Positions 1 to 10,595 are shown, counted from the stretch's first letter. The stretch is DNA of 64,000 nt from Pseudomonas frederiksbergensis (GCF_900105495.1 NZ_FNTF01000002.1:657501-721500), one strand, 5' to 3'. The notes: a model not told the origin generated them from the sequence alone. Numbers and translations are program-made.

Positions 1-200
1 GCTTCGCTGAAATGCCGATGGGCATTGAGTGACAAACCGTTGGAACACGCCATCATCCCGCGCTCGACGCCGATCACCTCCAGTCGATAGTGATCGGGGG
101 GTTCAAGGAAACGATTGGCTTCGCAAAACACATCCATGGGACCGGTGACGTCCAGGGACTGAACGCCGGCAAAGACCACGATGGCAACGGTTTTACTCAT
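1..200 (-). CDS. GlxA-family transcriptional regulator, N-terminal part only
   Basis: The minus strand from 200 to the window edge encodes 66 residues beginning MSKTVAIVVFAGVQSLDVTG. The hydrophobic first strand, the VQSLDVTGP turn and the following FCEAN segment are typical of the DJ-1/PfpI domain that opens GlxA-type AraC regulators. Such proteins carry two AraC-type helix-turn-helix motifs at the C-terminus, which here lie outside the window. The gene runs divergently from the HD-domain gene at 574, so it may regulate it; that is inference. A stand-alone PfpI-like protein remains possible because the C-terminus is missing. Confidence 0.75.
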   Translation of the reverse strand, partial: MSKTVAIVVFAGVQSLDVTGPMDVFCEANRFLEPPDHYRLEVIGVERGMMACSNGLSLNAHRHFSE

Positions 201-250
201 GGCAGGAATCGCCTTCCAGGTATTGAAATGAAAGTCAGCCATCACACGAC

Positions 251-399
251 CTGTAGCAGCTGCCGAGCCTGCGAGGCTGCGTCCGGCTGCGCAGCAGTCG
301 TGAAATCAGGCACTGCGGTCTTTCAGGTGAATCGCGTGCGCAGGGTTTACGACTGCTGCGCAGCCGGACGCAGCCTCGCAAGCTCGGCAGCTGCTACAG
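251..399. repeat. REP-type inverted repeat (GTAGCAGCTGCCGA family)
   Basis: Two arms of about 50 bp (251-302 and 349-399) are near-perfect reverse complements, containing CTGTAGCAGCTGCCGAG and its complement. They flank a short spacer. The pair lies between the divergent regulator (start 200) and the HD gene (start 574). The rest of this 373-bp gap holds the promoter region and a small hairpin at 539-555, and no further gene. Confidence 0.8.
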
Positions 400-538
400 G
401 GGGTGCGTGTATCCTGATTCAAACTTAGCCAATCCTCGCCCAACACGCGAGGTTGGCACGATATGCATGCTCATTGGCCGGGATCGCAGCCTTGGATCGA
501 TTGTCCGGTTTCGGGGGCGCGGACAGACTGAACCCATC

Positions 539-555
539 AGCGCCGCCACGGCGCT
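539..555 (+). promoter_or_regulatory. small hairpin just upstream of the HD gene ribosome binding site
   Basis: AGCGCCG and CGGCGCT flank a CCA loop, giving a 7-bp GC-rich stem that ends a few bases before the AGGA ribosome binding site of the gene at 574. It could affect translation or mRNA stability. No poly-T follows, so it is not an intrinsic terminator. Confidence 0.35.
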
Positions 556-573
556 CCCCATGAGGACAGCACG

Positions 574-1215
574 ATGAGCAGCACCATCGCCGGTATCAAA
601 ATCCCCGACAGTGCGTTGGCCAAAGCCACCACGGAATACATTCGCGACGTCGAATCAGACTTGCTGTATCACCACTCGCGCCGGGTGTTTCTGTTCGGCG
701 CCTTGAGCGGTGAACGCAAGCAACTGACCTACAACCCCGAACTGCTGTACGTCGGCGCGATGTTCCATGACTTGGGTCTGGTGGAGGGTCATCGCAGCGA
801 CAACGAACGCTTCGAAGTCGATAGCGCCAATGCCGCCAAAGCGTTCCTCAAGCCTTACGGTTTGTCCGATGACGATATCGAGCAGGTCTGGTTGTCGATT
901 GCCCTGCACACCACACCGGGCGTGCCGCAACACCTGCGACCTAATGTGGCGCTGGTCACCGCGGGTGTTGAAATGGATGTGCTGGGCATCGATTACGCAG
1001 CATTCCCCAGCGCGCAACGCGAAGCAGTGGTGCATGCCCACCCGCGTGGCGAAGGGTTCAAGGAATGCATCCTGTGTGCGTTTGCCAATGGCTTCAAACA
1101 CAAGCCGGATACCACGTTTGGCACCGTGAACGCGGATGTGCTGGTGGATAGCGAGCAGGGCTTCAAACCGATGAACTTCGTCGAGATCATCCGCAAGTCC
1201 CCTTGGGTTTCCTGA
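574..1215 (+). CDS. HD-domain protein, cyanamide hydratase-like
   Basis: This is a 213-residue soluble protein with an HD-superfamily metal-binding pattern: His33/His34 in YHHSRRVF, the His65-Asp66 pair in MFHDLG, His112 in ALHTTPG and Asp135 further on. The order H...HD...H...D is that of small HD hydrolases, and the HSRRVF/HDLG spacing resembles the Ddi2/cyanamide hydratase group. The substrate cannot be read from sequence. The start is supported by AGGA a few bases upstream. It is divergent from a GlxA-type regulator, and a REP pair separates it from the convergent spuH. It could instead be a nucleotide phosphohydrolase. Confidence 0.7.
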   Translation: MSSTIAGIKIPDSALAKATTEYIRDVESDLLYHHSRRVFLFGALSGERKQLTYNPELLYVGAMFHDLGLVEGHRSDNERFEVDSANAAKAFLKPYGLSDDDIEQVWLSIALHTTPGVPQHLRPNVALVTAGVEMDVLGIDYAAFPSAQREAVVHAHPRGEGFKECILCAFANGFKHKPDTTFGTVNADVLVDSEQGFKPMNFVEIIRKSPWVS

Positions 1216-1218
1216 TCT

Positions 1219-1332
1219 TGATCGTTCCCACGCTCCGCGTGGGAATGCAGCCCGGGACGCTCCGCGTCCCCTCCAAAGCCGAACGCGGAGCGTCCGTTGA
1301 GGCATTCCCACGCAGAGCGTGGGAACGATCAG
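1219..1332. repeat. REP pair (GATCGTTCCCACGC family)
   Basis: GATCGTTCCCACGCTCCGCG at the left and its complement at the right bracket a second pair of complementary GGACGCTCCGCG blocks. It fills the gap between the convergent HD gene and spuH, the usual site for such elements. The same family recurs at 13880, 18850, 24206 and 28591. Confidence 0.85.
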
Positions 1333-1339
1333 GTGAGGC

Positions 1340-2233
1340 TCAAGCCGCTTCCGGCGCCTGCGGGGCGCGACGCACGTCCGGTTGTTTCCAGGAGTCGGCA
1401 GCGCTTTCTTCGATCGCCTGCTGGATCGCACGCTTGCGACTTTCTTCGGCACGGCGGCTGAAGAACCAGACCAGGAACGTCATCAGCGATACCGCCAGCA
1501 GAATCAGACTGGCCACGGCGTTGATCTCGGGTTTCACGCCCAGACGCACCGCCGAGAACACTTCCATCGGCAGGGTCGTGGAACCCGGGCCGGACACGAA
1601 GCTCGCCAATACCAGGTCATCCAGGGACAAGGCGAACGACATCATGCCGCCAGCCCCCAACGATGGCGCGATCATCGGAATGGTGATCAGGAAGAACACC
1701 TTCCACGGCCGCGCCCCAAGGTCCATGGCTGCTTCTTCGATGGACAGGTCCAGCTCACGCAAGCGCGCCGAGACCACCACCGCCACATACGCCGCACAGA
1801 ACGTGGTGTGGGCGATCCAGATGGTGAGGATGCCGCGTTCCTGTGGCCAACCGATCATCTGCGCCATCGCCACGAACAGCAGCAACAGCGACAGACCGGT
1901 GATCACCTCAGGCATCACCAGCGGCGCGGTGACCAGGCCACCGAACAGCGTGCGGCCCTTGAAGTGGGTGATACGGGTGAGTACGAATGCCGCCAGCGTC
2001 CCCAGTGCCACCGCTGCAATCGCCGTGTAGCAGGCGATTTCCAGCGAGCGCACCACCGAGCCCATCAGTTGGGTGTTGTCCATCAAGCCGACGTACCACT
2101 TGATCGACCAGCCGCCCCACACCGTCACCAGTTTCGAGGCGTTGAACGAGTAGATCACCAGGATCAGCATCGGCGCGTAAATGAACAGCAAACCCGCCAC
2201 CAGCATGAAACTTGAGAAACGGAAGCGCTTCAT
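1340..2233 (-). CDS. spuH: polyamine ABC transporter permease SpuH/PotI
   Basis: A 297-residue inner-membrane permease with about six hydrophobic segments. The EAA loop that contacts the ATPase lies near residues 167-190 (EEAAMDLGARPWKVF). It forms the channel with SpuG for putrescine/spermidine import. The start codon overlaps the spuG stop by 4 bp (ATGA), which implies translational coupling in spuABCDEFGH. The hydrophilic 40-residue tail after the last membrane segment is rich in Arg, Glu and Gln. The call rests on family features and the operon order known from P. aeruginosa. Confidence 0.93.
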   Translation of the reverse strand: MKRFRFSSFMLVAGLLFIYAPMLILVIYSFNASKLVTVWGGWSIKWYVGLMDNTQLMGSVVRSLEIACYTAIAAVALGTLAAFVLTRITHFKGRTLFGGLVTAPLVMPEVITGLSLLLLFVAMAQMIGWPQERGILTIWIAHTTFCAAYVAVVVSARLRELDLSIEEAAMDLGARPWKVFFLITIPMIAPSLGAGGMMSFALSLDDLVLASFVSGPGSTTLPMEVFSAVRLGVKPEINAVASLILLAVSLMTFLVWFFSRRAEESRKRAIQQAIEESAADSWKQPDVRRAPQAPEAA

Positions 2234-3150
2234 TCTTTACCCTCCATTTCCTTGGCCTGACTGCGGTTGAACAGGATGATCGGCACAATCAGTATCGCCA
2301 GCATCACCACCGCCAGGGCAGACGCCACCGGCCAGTCACGGTTGTTGAAGAACTCTTGCCAGAGCACCTTGCCGATCATCAGGGTTTCCGGACCGCCGAG
2401 CAGTTCCGGGATCACGAACTCGCCCACCACCGGAATGAACACCAGCATGCAGCCGGCGACGATGCCGTTCTTGGACAGCGGAATGGTGATCTTCCAGAAG
2501 CTGTTGAACGTGCTTGAACCCAGGTCGGAGGCGGCTTCCAGCAGGCTGTTGTCGTGCTTCACCAGGTTGGCGTAGAGCGGCAGGATCATGAACGGCAGGT
2601 ACGAATAAACCACGCCGATGTACACCGCGAGGTTGGTGTTGAGGATCTGCAGCGGTTCGTCGATCCAGCCCATGGTCATCAGGAAACCATTGAGCAGACC
2701 GTTGTTGCTGAGGATGCCCATCCACGCGTAAACGCGGATCAGGATCGCGGTCCAGGTCGGCATCATGATCAGCAGCACGAGTACCGTTTGCATCTCTTTG
2801 CGGGCACTGGCGATGGCGTAGGCCATCGGGTAGCCGATCAGCAAACAGAGGACGGTGCTGATCAGCGCCATCTTCAACGAACCGAGGTAGGCGGCGATGT
2901 ACAAATCATCGCCCGCCAGCATCGCGTAGTTGCTCAGGTTAAGCAGCAACTGCACTTTTTGGTCGAGGTAGCTGTAGATCTCGGTGTACGGCGGAATGGC
3001 CACGTCGGCTTCGGCGAAGCTGATCTTCAGGACAATGAAGAACGGCAACATGAAGAACAGGAACAGCCAAATGAACGGAACCCCGATGACCAACTGGCGG
3101 CCACCGGGAATTATTCGATTGAGGCGGCGTTTGAATTTGCGCATGTTCAT
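2230..3150 (-). CDS. spuG: polyamine ABC transporter permease SpuG/PotH
   Basis: A 306-residue membrane protein with a basic N-terminus, a first membrane segment near residues 20-42 and five further hydrophobic stretches. The EAA motif lies near residues 203-233 (LLEAASDLGSS). It pairs with SpuH and is energised by SpuF. It overlaps spuF by 4 bp upstream and spuH by 4 bp downstream, so spuF, spuG and spuH form a tight translational block. The length matches PotH-family permeases. Confidence 0.93.
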   Translation of the reverse strand: MNMRKFKRRLNRIIPGGRQLVIGVPFIWLFLFFMLPFFIVLKISFAEADVAIPPYTEIYSYLDQKVQLLLNLSNYAMLAGDDLYIAAYLGSLKMALISTVLCLLIGYPMAYAIASARKEMQTVLVLLIMMPTWTAILIRVYAWMGILSNNGLLNGFLMTMGWIDEPLQILNTNLAVYIGVVYSYLPFMILPLYANLVKHDNSLLEAASDLGSSTFNSFWKITIPLSKNGIVAGCMLVFIPVVGEFVIPELLGGPETLMIGKVLWQEFFNNRDWPVASALAVVMLAILIVPIILFNRSQAKEMEGKE

Positions 3151-4289
3151 GAGCGAAGTACCACGCCGCTGTCGTCTTCCCAGTACACATAAACCTGGTC
3201 ACCCCAGGTTGGGCGCTGGCCGCGGCGCTCGGCGTTGGCGACGAAAGACTGGACGATCTTGCCGCTCGGCAGTTCGACGTAGAACACCGAGTGGCCGCCG
3301 AGGTAGGCGATGTCGTGCACCTTGCCGCTGGACCAGTTGTATTCGCAGGTCGGCATGGTCGGCGTCACCAGCAGTTTTTCCGGACGGATCGCGTAGGTCA
3401 CGGATTTGTCCTGCACCGACGTGCTGATACCGTGGCCCACGTAAATCTGCCGGTCCAGATCCTTGCAGGTGATGATTGCGTGGCCTTCGGCGTCGTCGAT
3501 CACTTCACCTTCGAAGATGTTGACGTTGCCGATGAACTCGCAAACCAGGCGGCTGGTCGGGGTTTCGTAGATGTCGATCGGGCTGCCGATCTGGGCGATC
3601 CAGCCCAGGTGCATGATCGCGATACGCTCGGCCATGGTCATGGCCTCTTCCTGGTCGTGGGTCACCATGACGCAGGTTACGCCGACCCGCTCGATGATCT
3701 CGACCAGCTCCAGCTGCATTTGCGAACGCAGCTTCTTGTCCAGAGCCCCCATCGGTTCGTCGAGCAGCAACAGCTTCGGCCGCTTGGCCAGGGAACGCGC
3801 CAGGGCCACACGCTGACGCTGGCCACCGGACAACTGATGCGGCTTGCGCTTGGCGTACTGCGTCATCTGAACCAGCTTGAGCATGTCCGCGACACGGGCA
3901 TCGACTTCAGCGGCGGGGATTTTGTCCTGTTTGAGGCCAAATGCGATGTTCTGCGCCACGGTCATGTGCGGGAACAACGCGTAGGACTGGAACATCATGT
4001 TGATCGGTCGCTCGTAGGGCGGCATGTCCGTGATGTCTACGCCATCGAGGAAAATGCGCCCCTCCGTGGGCCGTTCGAAGCCTGCGAGCATGCGCAGCAA
4101 CGTGGATTTGCCCGATCCCGAACCGCCGAGCAGGGCGAAAATCTCGCCTTTCTTGATTTCCAGGGACACGTCGTCCACGGCAATCGTCTCGTCGAACTTC
4201 TTCGTGACCCGGTCGATTTTGACCAACACCTGTTTAGGTGATTGGTCGCCCTCGAGGGCTTTCTTATAGGCGCCGGAGGCAACTGCCAT
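3147..4289 (-). CDS. spuF: polyamine ABC transporter ATPase SpuF/PotG
   Basis: A 380-residue ATPase: Walker A GGSGSGKS at about 55-62, signature LSGGQ at 153-157, Walker B LLLLDEP at about 173-179, and a C-terminal TOBE-like regulatory region (about 285-375). It powers import of polyamines through SpuGH from SpuD/SpuE. A GGGAG ribosome binding site sits 10 bp before ATG, and 73 bp separate it from spuE upstream. PotA would be the alternative name, but the neighbours and length favour PotG/SpuF. Confidence 0.94.
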   Translation of the reverse strand: MAVASGAYKKALEGDQSPKQVLVKIDRVTKKFDETIAVDDVSLEIKKGEIFALLGGSGSGKSTLLRMLAGFERPTEGRIFLDGVDITDMPPYERPINMMFQSYALFPHMTVAQNIAFGLKQDKIPAAEVDARVADMLKLVQMTQYAKRKPHQLSGGQRQRVALARSLAKRPKLLLLDEPMGALDKKLRSQMQLELVEIIERVGVTCVMVTHDQEEAMTMAERIAIMHLGWIAQIGSPIDIYETPTSRLVCEFIGNVNIFEGEVIDDAEGHAIITCKDLDRQIYVGHGISTSVQDKSVTYAIRPEKLLVTPTMPTCEYNWSSGKVHDIAYLGGHSVFYVELPSGKIVQSFVANAERRGQRPTWGDQVYVYWEDDSGVVLRS

Positions 4290-4362
4290 TTACGAAACTC
4301 CCAGAAAAAAAGAGTGCAGTTCGCTCAAGGTGAGCCAACCTTGGATAGTTTGAGCCTTGTCG

Positions 4363-5502
<1,140 letters not shown>

Positions 5503-5588
5503 TTACATGACAGCCATGGCTGCCTGGCAACAAAACCGGCGCGCAACTTACCCTCGAAAAACCGTTCCAGCAAAACTTTTATGCAGAA

Positions 5589-5696
5589 CCCTGTAACAGC
5601 TGCCGAAGGCTGCGTTAAGGTCCGAAGGACCTTCCCGCGTTCTTGAGAGCGCAACCGCTGCGCGGTTGGACGCAGCCTGCGGCAGCTGCTACAGGG
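5589..5696. repeat. REP-type inverted repeat inside the spu operon
   Basis: CCTGTAACAGCTGCCG on the left pairs with CGGCAGCTGCTACAGG on the right, with further complementary blocks (AAGGTCC/GGACCTT) inside. It sits between spuE and spuD, within the operon. It could form a long stem-loop in the mRNA and make spuD (upstream) more abundant than spuE and later genes. Confidence 0.75.
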
Positions 5697-5704
5697 TTTG
5701 TTAC

Positions 5705-6817
5705 TTACTTACCGGATTTGATCTTGGTCCAGCTGCGAGTCAGGATCCGCTGCGTCGCGGCCGGCAAGTCGGCAATCGCGTACAGCTTGGCCAGCACGTC
5801 TTCTGGCGGGTAGATGCCCGGGTCGGCGGTGATTTCTTTATCGACCAATGCGGTGGCGGCTGCGTTACCGTTCGGGAAACGTACGGCGTTGGTGATTTCA
5901 GCCATGATTTCCGGCTTCTGCAGGAAGGTCATGAACTTGTAGGCGCCTTCGACGTTTTCGGCATCTTTAGGGATGGCGACCATGTCGTAGAAGCTGCCTG
6001 CACCTTCTTTCGGAATGTTGTAGCTGACTTTCACCTTGTCACCGGCTTCAGCCGCGCGAGCCTTGGCCTGGTAGATGTCGCCCGAGTAACCCACGGCCAC
6101 GCAGATGTTGCCGTTGGCCAGGTCGGAGATGTACTTGGACGAGTGGAAGTAGCCCACCGACGGACGAATCTTCAGGAAAAGCGCTTCGGCTTCGGCCAGT
6201 TGTTTTTTGTCCTGGCTGTCGGTTGGGTAACCGAGGTAGTGCAACGCCACCGGAATCATCTCGGTTGGCGAATCGAGGAAGCTGATACCGCACGATTTCA
6301 ACTTGGCAGCGTTTTCAGGTTTGAACAGCAGGTCCCAGGAGTTGGTTGGCGCATCGGCGCCCAGTGCAGCCTTGACCTTCTCGGCGTTGAAGCCGATACC
6401 GATCGAACCCCACATGTACGGGAACGCGTGTTCGTTGCCCGGGTCGCTTACCGATACTGCTTTAAGCAGGTCAGTGTTCAGGTTCTTCCAGTTAGGCAGC
6501 TTGGACTTGTCGAGCTTCTGGTAAACGCCGGCCTTGATCTGCTTGGCCAGGAAGTTGTTCGACGGTACGACGATGTCGTAGCCGGACTTGCCTGCCAGCA
6601 ACTTGGCTTCCAGGGTTTCATTACTGTCGAAGACGTCGTAAACAACCTTGATCCCCGACTCGGCTTCGAACTTCTTGACGGTGTCCGGCGCGATGTAATC
6701 GGACCAGTTGTACACGCGAAGAACCTTGTCGTCCGCCTGAACTGCGCCCGCCATCATGCCCATCAGGGACATGGCGAGGAGGGTCTTGCCAGCTATCTTC
6801 ATACCTAATGCCTTCAT
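5705..6817 (-). CDS. spuD: periplasmic polyamine-binding protein SpuD (putrescine type)
   Basis: I chose ATG at 6817 (370 residues), not the more upstream in-frame ATG at 6919, because GGAG lies 8 bp before it and the protein then begins with a normal signal peptide ([17 protein letters not shown]...VQADD). The mature protein starts with [12 protein letters not shown] and carries the PotF fold motifs shared with SpuE. SpuD in P. aeruginosa favours putrescine; that preference is carried over from gene order. An in-frame ATG at 6802 is a weaker alternative start. Confidence 0.88.
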   Translation of the reverse strand: MKALGMKIAGKTLLAMSLMGMMAGAVQADDKVLRVYNWSDYIAPDTVKKFEAESGIKVVYDVFDSNETLEAKLLAGKSGYDIVVPSNNFLAKQIKAGVYQKLDKSKLPNWKNLNTDLLKAVSVSDPGNEHAFPYMWGSIGIGFNAEKVKAALGADAPTNSWDLLFKPENAAKLKSCGISFLDSPTEMIPVALHYLGYPTDSQDKKQLAEAEALFLKIRPSVGYFHSSKYISDLANGNICVAVGYSGDIYQAKARAAEAGDKVKVSYNIPKEGAGSFYDMVAIPKDAENVEGAYKFMTFLQKPEIMAEITNAVRFPNGNAAATALVDKEITADPGIYPPEDVLAKLYAIADLPAATQRILTRSWTKIKSGK

Positions 6818-6999
6818 GGGTAATGCTCCAATTATTCTTTTTAACCACGTTCTTGTTAACCAAGAGCCAGCGGCCTTTTCCTGGGCAACTAAAACAACCG
6901 GTAGTCTGGCAAGATCCAAGGCAGGCTTTCAAGGAAAGACCCATCCTTTGTTTGCGCTGAGCGAAGTGCACACTTCACACCTCGCTCAGAGCCTAGCAC

Positions 7000-8364
7000 T
7001 TAGCCCTGCAACGCACTCAGGGTCAGGTCCAGGCACTTGCGTGCCTTGGTCACCAACTCGTCGATTTCAGCCGGTGTAATCACCAGTGGCGGAGCAATGA
7101 TCATGGTGTCGCCCACGGCGCGCATGATCAGGCCGTTTTCGAAGCAGAACGTGCGGCAAATCATGCCGGCGCCCTTGCCTTCGAAACGTTTGCGAGTGGC
7201 TTTGTCCTGAACCAGTTCTATGGCCCCCAACAGACCCACGCCACGCACTTCGCCCACCAACGGGTGATCGCTCAGTTCCCGTAGACGCTTCTGCAAATAG
7301 GGTGCCGTTTCTGCATGAACGCGCTCGATAATTTTTTCTTCGCGCAGGATGCGGATGTTCTCCAGTGCCACCGCAGCGGCCACCGGGTGCCCGGAATAGG
7401 TGAAACCGTGGTTGAAATCGCCGCCTTCGTTGAGCACCTCAACCACTTCATCACGCACGATCAGGCCACCCATAGGGATGTAGCCGGAGGTCAGGCCTTT
7501 GGCGATGGTCATCATGTCGGGTTTGAGGTCGTAGAAATCGCTACCGAACCACTCGCCGGTACGGCCGAAACCACAGATCACTTCGTCAGCCACGAACAGG
7601 ATGTCGTACTTGGCGAGGATTTCCTTGATGCGCGGCCAGTAGGTGGCTGGCGGAATGATCACGCCGCCGGCACCCTGGATCGGCTCGGCAATAAAGGCAC
7701 CGACGTTGTCCACGCCGACTTCCAGAATCTTCTCTTCCAGCTGATTGGCCGCCCAGACACCGAACTCTTCCGGTGTCATCTCGCCGCCTTCAGCGAACCA
7801 GTACGGCTGCGCGATGTGGACGATGCCCGGAATCGGCAAGTCGCCTTGTTCGTGCATGTACGTCATGCCACCCAGGCTCGCGCCGGCCACGGTGGAACCG
7901 TGATAGCCGTTCTTGCGGCTGATGATGACTTTCTTCTTCGGCTGACCCTTGATCGCCCAGTAGTGACGAACCATACGCAGCATGGTGTCGTTGCCTTCAG
8001 AACCGGAACCGGTGAAGAACACATGGTTCATGCCTTGTGGCGCGATGTCGGAAATGGCCTTGGCCAGTTCCAGCACCGGTGGGTGAGCCGTCTGGAAGAA
8101 CAGGTTGTAGTAAGGCAGTTCGCGCATCTGTTTACTGGCGGCATCGGCCAGTTCATCGCGACCGTAGCCGATGGCTACGCACCACAGGCCGGCCATGCCG
8201 TCGAGGATCTTGTTGCCTTCGCTGTCCCAGAGATAAACGCCTTTGGCGTTGGTGATAATCCGCGGGCCTTTCTCTTTCAGCTGCTTGAAATCGCTGAACG
8301 GGGCCAGGTGGTGATCGTTGCTCAGGGTTTGCCATTCACGGGTTTGCGGGTTGTTGCTGGTCAT
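7000..8364 (-). CDS. spuC: putrescine/polyamine:pyruvate aminotransferase SpuC
   Basis: A 454-residue class III (omega) aminotransferase. The PLP lysine is Lys289 in MMTIAKGLTSGYIPMGG, with the cofactor-binding GSGSEGNDT near 119-127 and the ADEVICGFGRTG Asp near 260. It transfers the amino group of putrescine or cadaverine to pyruvate, giving an aminoaldehyde and alanine. A ribosome binding site TTAGGAG precedes ATG. Placed between spuB and spuD, it lets the cell degrade imported polyamines by transamination beside the glutamylation route. Confidence 0.93.
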   Translation of the reverse strand: MTSNNPQTREWQTLSNDHHLAPFSDFKQLKEKGPRIITNAKGVYLWDSEGNKILDGMAGLWCVAIGYGRDELADAASKQMRELPYYNLFFQTAHPPVLELAKAISDIAPQGMNHVFFTGSGSEGNDTMLRMVRHYWAIKGQPKKKVIISRKNGYHGSTVAGASLGGMTYMHEQGDLPIPGIVHIAQPYWFAEGGEMTPEEFGVWAANQLEEKILEVGVDNVGAFIAEPIQGAGGVIIPPATYWPRIKEILAKYDILFVADEVICGFGRTGEWFGSDFYDLKPDMMTIAKGLTSGYIPMGGLIVRDEVVEVLNEGGDFNHGFTYSGHPVAAAVALENIRILREEKIIERVHAETAPYLQKRLRELSDHPLVGEVRGVGLLGAIELVQDKATRKRFEGKGAGMICRTFCFENGLIMRAVGDTMIIAPPLVITPAEIDELVTKARKCLDLTLSALQG

Positions 8365-8422
8365 GCGAACTCTCCTAAGATTTTCAGTGAGAGCGCCGCC
8401 AACATCAGCGGCGCCCGGCGCA

Positions 8423-9781
8423 TCAGACGGCGAACAGCAGGAATTCCCGCTCCCACGAACTGATCACGCGCTTGAAGTTTTCATGCTCGGCCCGCTTGAC
8501 CGCGACGTAGCCAGTGATGAATTTCTTGCCCAGGTATTTCTCGATAGTCGCGCTGTGTTCCATGCGTTCCAGCGCGTCTTCGATGGTCAGTGGCAGGCGC
8601 AGGTTGCGGCGTTCATAGCCACGCCCCACCACCGGCGCACTCGGGTTGAGGCCTTCGACCATGCCGATGTAACCGCAGAGCAGGCTCGCGGCAATCGCCA
8701 GGTACGGGTTGGCGTCGGCGCCCGGCAGGCGGTTTTCCACCCGACGGTTTTGCGGCCCGGCATCCGGAACCCGCAGGCCCACGGTGCGGTTCTCTTCGCC
8801 CCATTCCACGTTCACCGGCGCCGAGGTGTCCGGCAAGAAGCGGCGGAACGAGTTGACGTTCGGTGCGAACAGCGGCAACAGCTCGGGGATCAGTTTCTGC
8901 AAACCACCGATGTGGTTCAGGAACAGCTGGCTCATGCTCCCGTCTTCATTGGAGAAGACGTTCTTGCCGGTCTCGATGTCGATGATGCTCTGGTGCAAGT
9001 GCATCGCACTGCCCGGCTCGCCGGTCATGGGCTTGGCCATGAAGGTGGCAGCCACATCGTGCTTGAGCGCGGCTTCGCGCATGGTGCGCTTGAACACCAG
9101 GATCTGGTCGGCCAGGGACAGGGCATCGCCGTGACGGAAGTTGATTTCCATCTGCGCCGTGCCGTCCTCGTGGATCAACGTGTCCAGGTCCAGTTCCTGC
9201 AATTCGCACCAGTCGTAGACGTCTTCGAACAGCGGATCGAATTCGTTCGCCGCTTCAATCGAGAAGGACTGACGACCGGTTTCCGGACGACCGGAACGGC
9301 CAATCGGCGGTTGCAGCGGGAAGTCCGGGTCTTCGCAGCGCTTGGTCAGGTAGAACTCCATTTCTGGCGCCACGATCGGCTGCCAGCCCTTGTCGGAATA
9401 GAGTTTCAGCACCTTTTTGAGCACGTTGCGCGGCGACAGCTCGATCGGGTTGCCTTGCTTGTCGTAGGTGTCGTGGATCACCTGAGCGGTGGGCTCAATG
9501 GCCCAGGGCACAAGGTACACCGCGTTCTGGTCGGGGCGGCAGATCATGTCGATGTCGGCCGGGTCGAGCAGTTCGTAATAGATGTCGTCTTCGACATAGT
9601 CGCCGGTCACGGTCTGCAACAGAACGCTCTCGGGCAGGCGCATGCCTTTTTCGGCAATGAACTTGTTGGTCGGCGAAATCTTGCCCCGGGTGATCCCGGT
9701 CAAGTCGGCGATCATGCATTCGACTTCTGTGATCTTGTGGTCTTTCAACCAATCGGTGAGCTGGTCGAGGTTGTTACTCAT
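8423..9781 (-). CDS. spuB: gamma-glutamylpolyamine synthetase SpuB
   Basis: A 452-residue member of the glutamine synthetase family of the PuuA/SpuB type, shorter and differently spaced than GlnA. Typical GS segments are visible: EMEFYLT, AQMEINF, MAKPMTGEPGSAMHLHQS and VENRLPGADANPYL. It joins glutamate to putrescine or another polyamine using ATP. A paralogue (SpuI) is divergently encoded at 10874. AGAGG precedes the ATG. It lies between spuA and spuC in one operon. Confidence 0.92.
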   Translation of the reverse strand: MSNNLDQLTDWLKDHKITEVECMIADLTGITRGKISPTNKFIAEKGMRLPESVLLQTVTGDYVEDDIYYELLDPADIDMICRPDQNAVYLVPWAIEPTAQVIHDTYDKQGNPIELSPRNVLKKVLKLYSDKGWQPIVAPEMEFYLTKRCEDPDFPLQPPIGRSGRPETGRQSFSIEAANEFDPLFEDVYDWCELQELDLDTLIHEDGTAQMEINFRHGDALSLADQILVFKRTMREAALKHDVAATFMAKPMTGEPGSAMHLHQSIIDIETGKNVFSNEDGSMSQLFLNHIGGLQKLIPELLPLFAPNVNSFRRFLPDTSAPVNVEWGEENRTVGLRVPDAGPQNRRVENRLPGADANPYLAIAASLLCGYIGMVEGLNPSAPVVGRGYERRNLRLPLTIEDALERMEHSATIEKYLGKKFITGYVAVKRAEHENFKRVISSWEREFLLFAV

Positions 9782-9818
9782 AAATGCCTCTTAGGCTGAG
9801 TTTCCTGACTCTGATAAG

Positions 9819-10595
9819 TCAGGCGTTGTTTGACGCATCGGCGTCGCGTTGTAATGCGCGCTTACGGCAGGCATCGCCAAATGCCTGGAAGATCGCAAGG
9901 TAATCCGGGTTTGAGCTTACCTGCCATTCGGGATGCCATTGCACTCCCAAAGCAAAACTCTTGCCCTGCGGGACCGAGACGGCCTCGATCAACCCGTCAG
10001 GCGCCAAGGCTTCGATGCAAAGGCCCGGCGCCAGACGTTCAACGCCCTGGCCATGAATCGAATTGACCTGTATCTCACTCGCCAGCCCCAGGCCCGCGAG
10101 CACGCCACCCGGTTGAATGTGCACCGGATGACTTGGCGCATACTGTCCTTCAAGCGGTAGGCTATCGTCTTCACGGTGATCCATGAATGGACCGGCTTCG
10201 TGAACTTTTTGATGCAGGGTGCCGCCAAACGCCACATTCATTTCCTGGAAGCCGCGGCAAATGCCGAGCACGGGAACACCGGCCTCGACAGCGGCGCGGA
10301 TCAACGGGAGGGTGGTGGCATCACGTGCAGAATCATGAGCAGTGCCCGGCGCGCTGGCGGGGCCGCTATAGTGAAACGGTTCTATATTGGAAGGTGAACC
10401 TGTAAAGAGGATGCCATCCAGACCGTCCAGAATATCGGACGGTGCCAGCAAATCGGCCAGGGACGGAAGAATCACCGGCAGGCCCTTGGCCGCCGAGGCC
10501 ACGGCGCGGACGTACTTGTCGCCACTGATGTGATAAGCATGCAGACCGATCTGCTTAGAGCAGGCGGTGACGCCGATTAACGGCAGGCGAGACAT
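9819..10595 (-). CDS. spuA: gamma-glutamyl-GABA hydrolase-like amidotransferase SpuA
   Basis: A 258-residue class I glutamine-amidotransferase-fold hydrolase: nucleophile Cys113 in GICRGFQE, and His221 and Glu223 in HPEWQ complete the triad. PuuD-type enzymes cleave gamma-glutamyl-GABA and related compounds back to glutamate plus the amine product. It is the first gene of spuABCDEFGH, with 37 bp before spuB. A GGGGTG stretch lies upstream of ATG. Its divergent promoter region (10596-10873) is shared with spuI. Confidence 0.92.
   Translation of the reverse strand: MSRLPLIGVTACSKQIGLHAYHISGDKYVRAVASAAKGLPVILPSLADLLAPSDILDGLDGILFTGSPSNIEPFHYSGPASAPGTAHDSARDATTLPLIRAAVEAGVPVLGICRGFQEMNVAFGGTLHQKVHEAGPFMDHREDDSLPLEGQYAPSHPVHIQPGGVLAGLGLASEIQVNSIHGQGVERLAPGLCIEALAPDGLIEAVSVPQGKSFALGVQWHPEWQVSSNPDYLAIFQAFGDACRKRALQRDADASNNA

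Noticed and set aside
251..399. CRISPR-like repeat arrangement
   Set aside because: The repeats are single inverted pairs without regular spacers, typical of REP elements.
452..470. TTGGCACG upstream of the HD gene as a sigma-54 promoter
   Set aside because: The -24-like GG is present, but no GC occurs at the required 10-base spacing.
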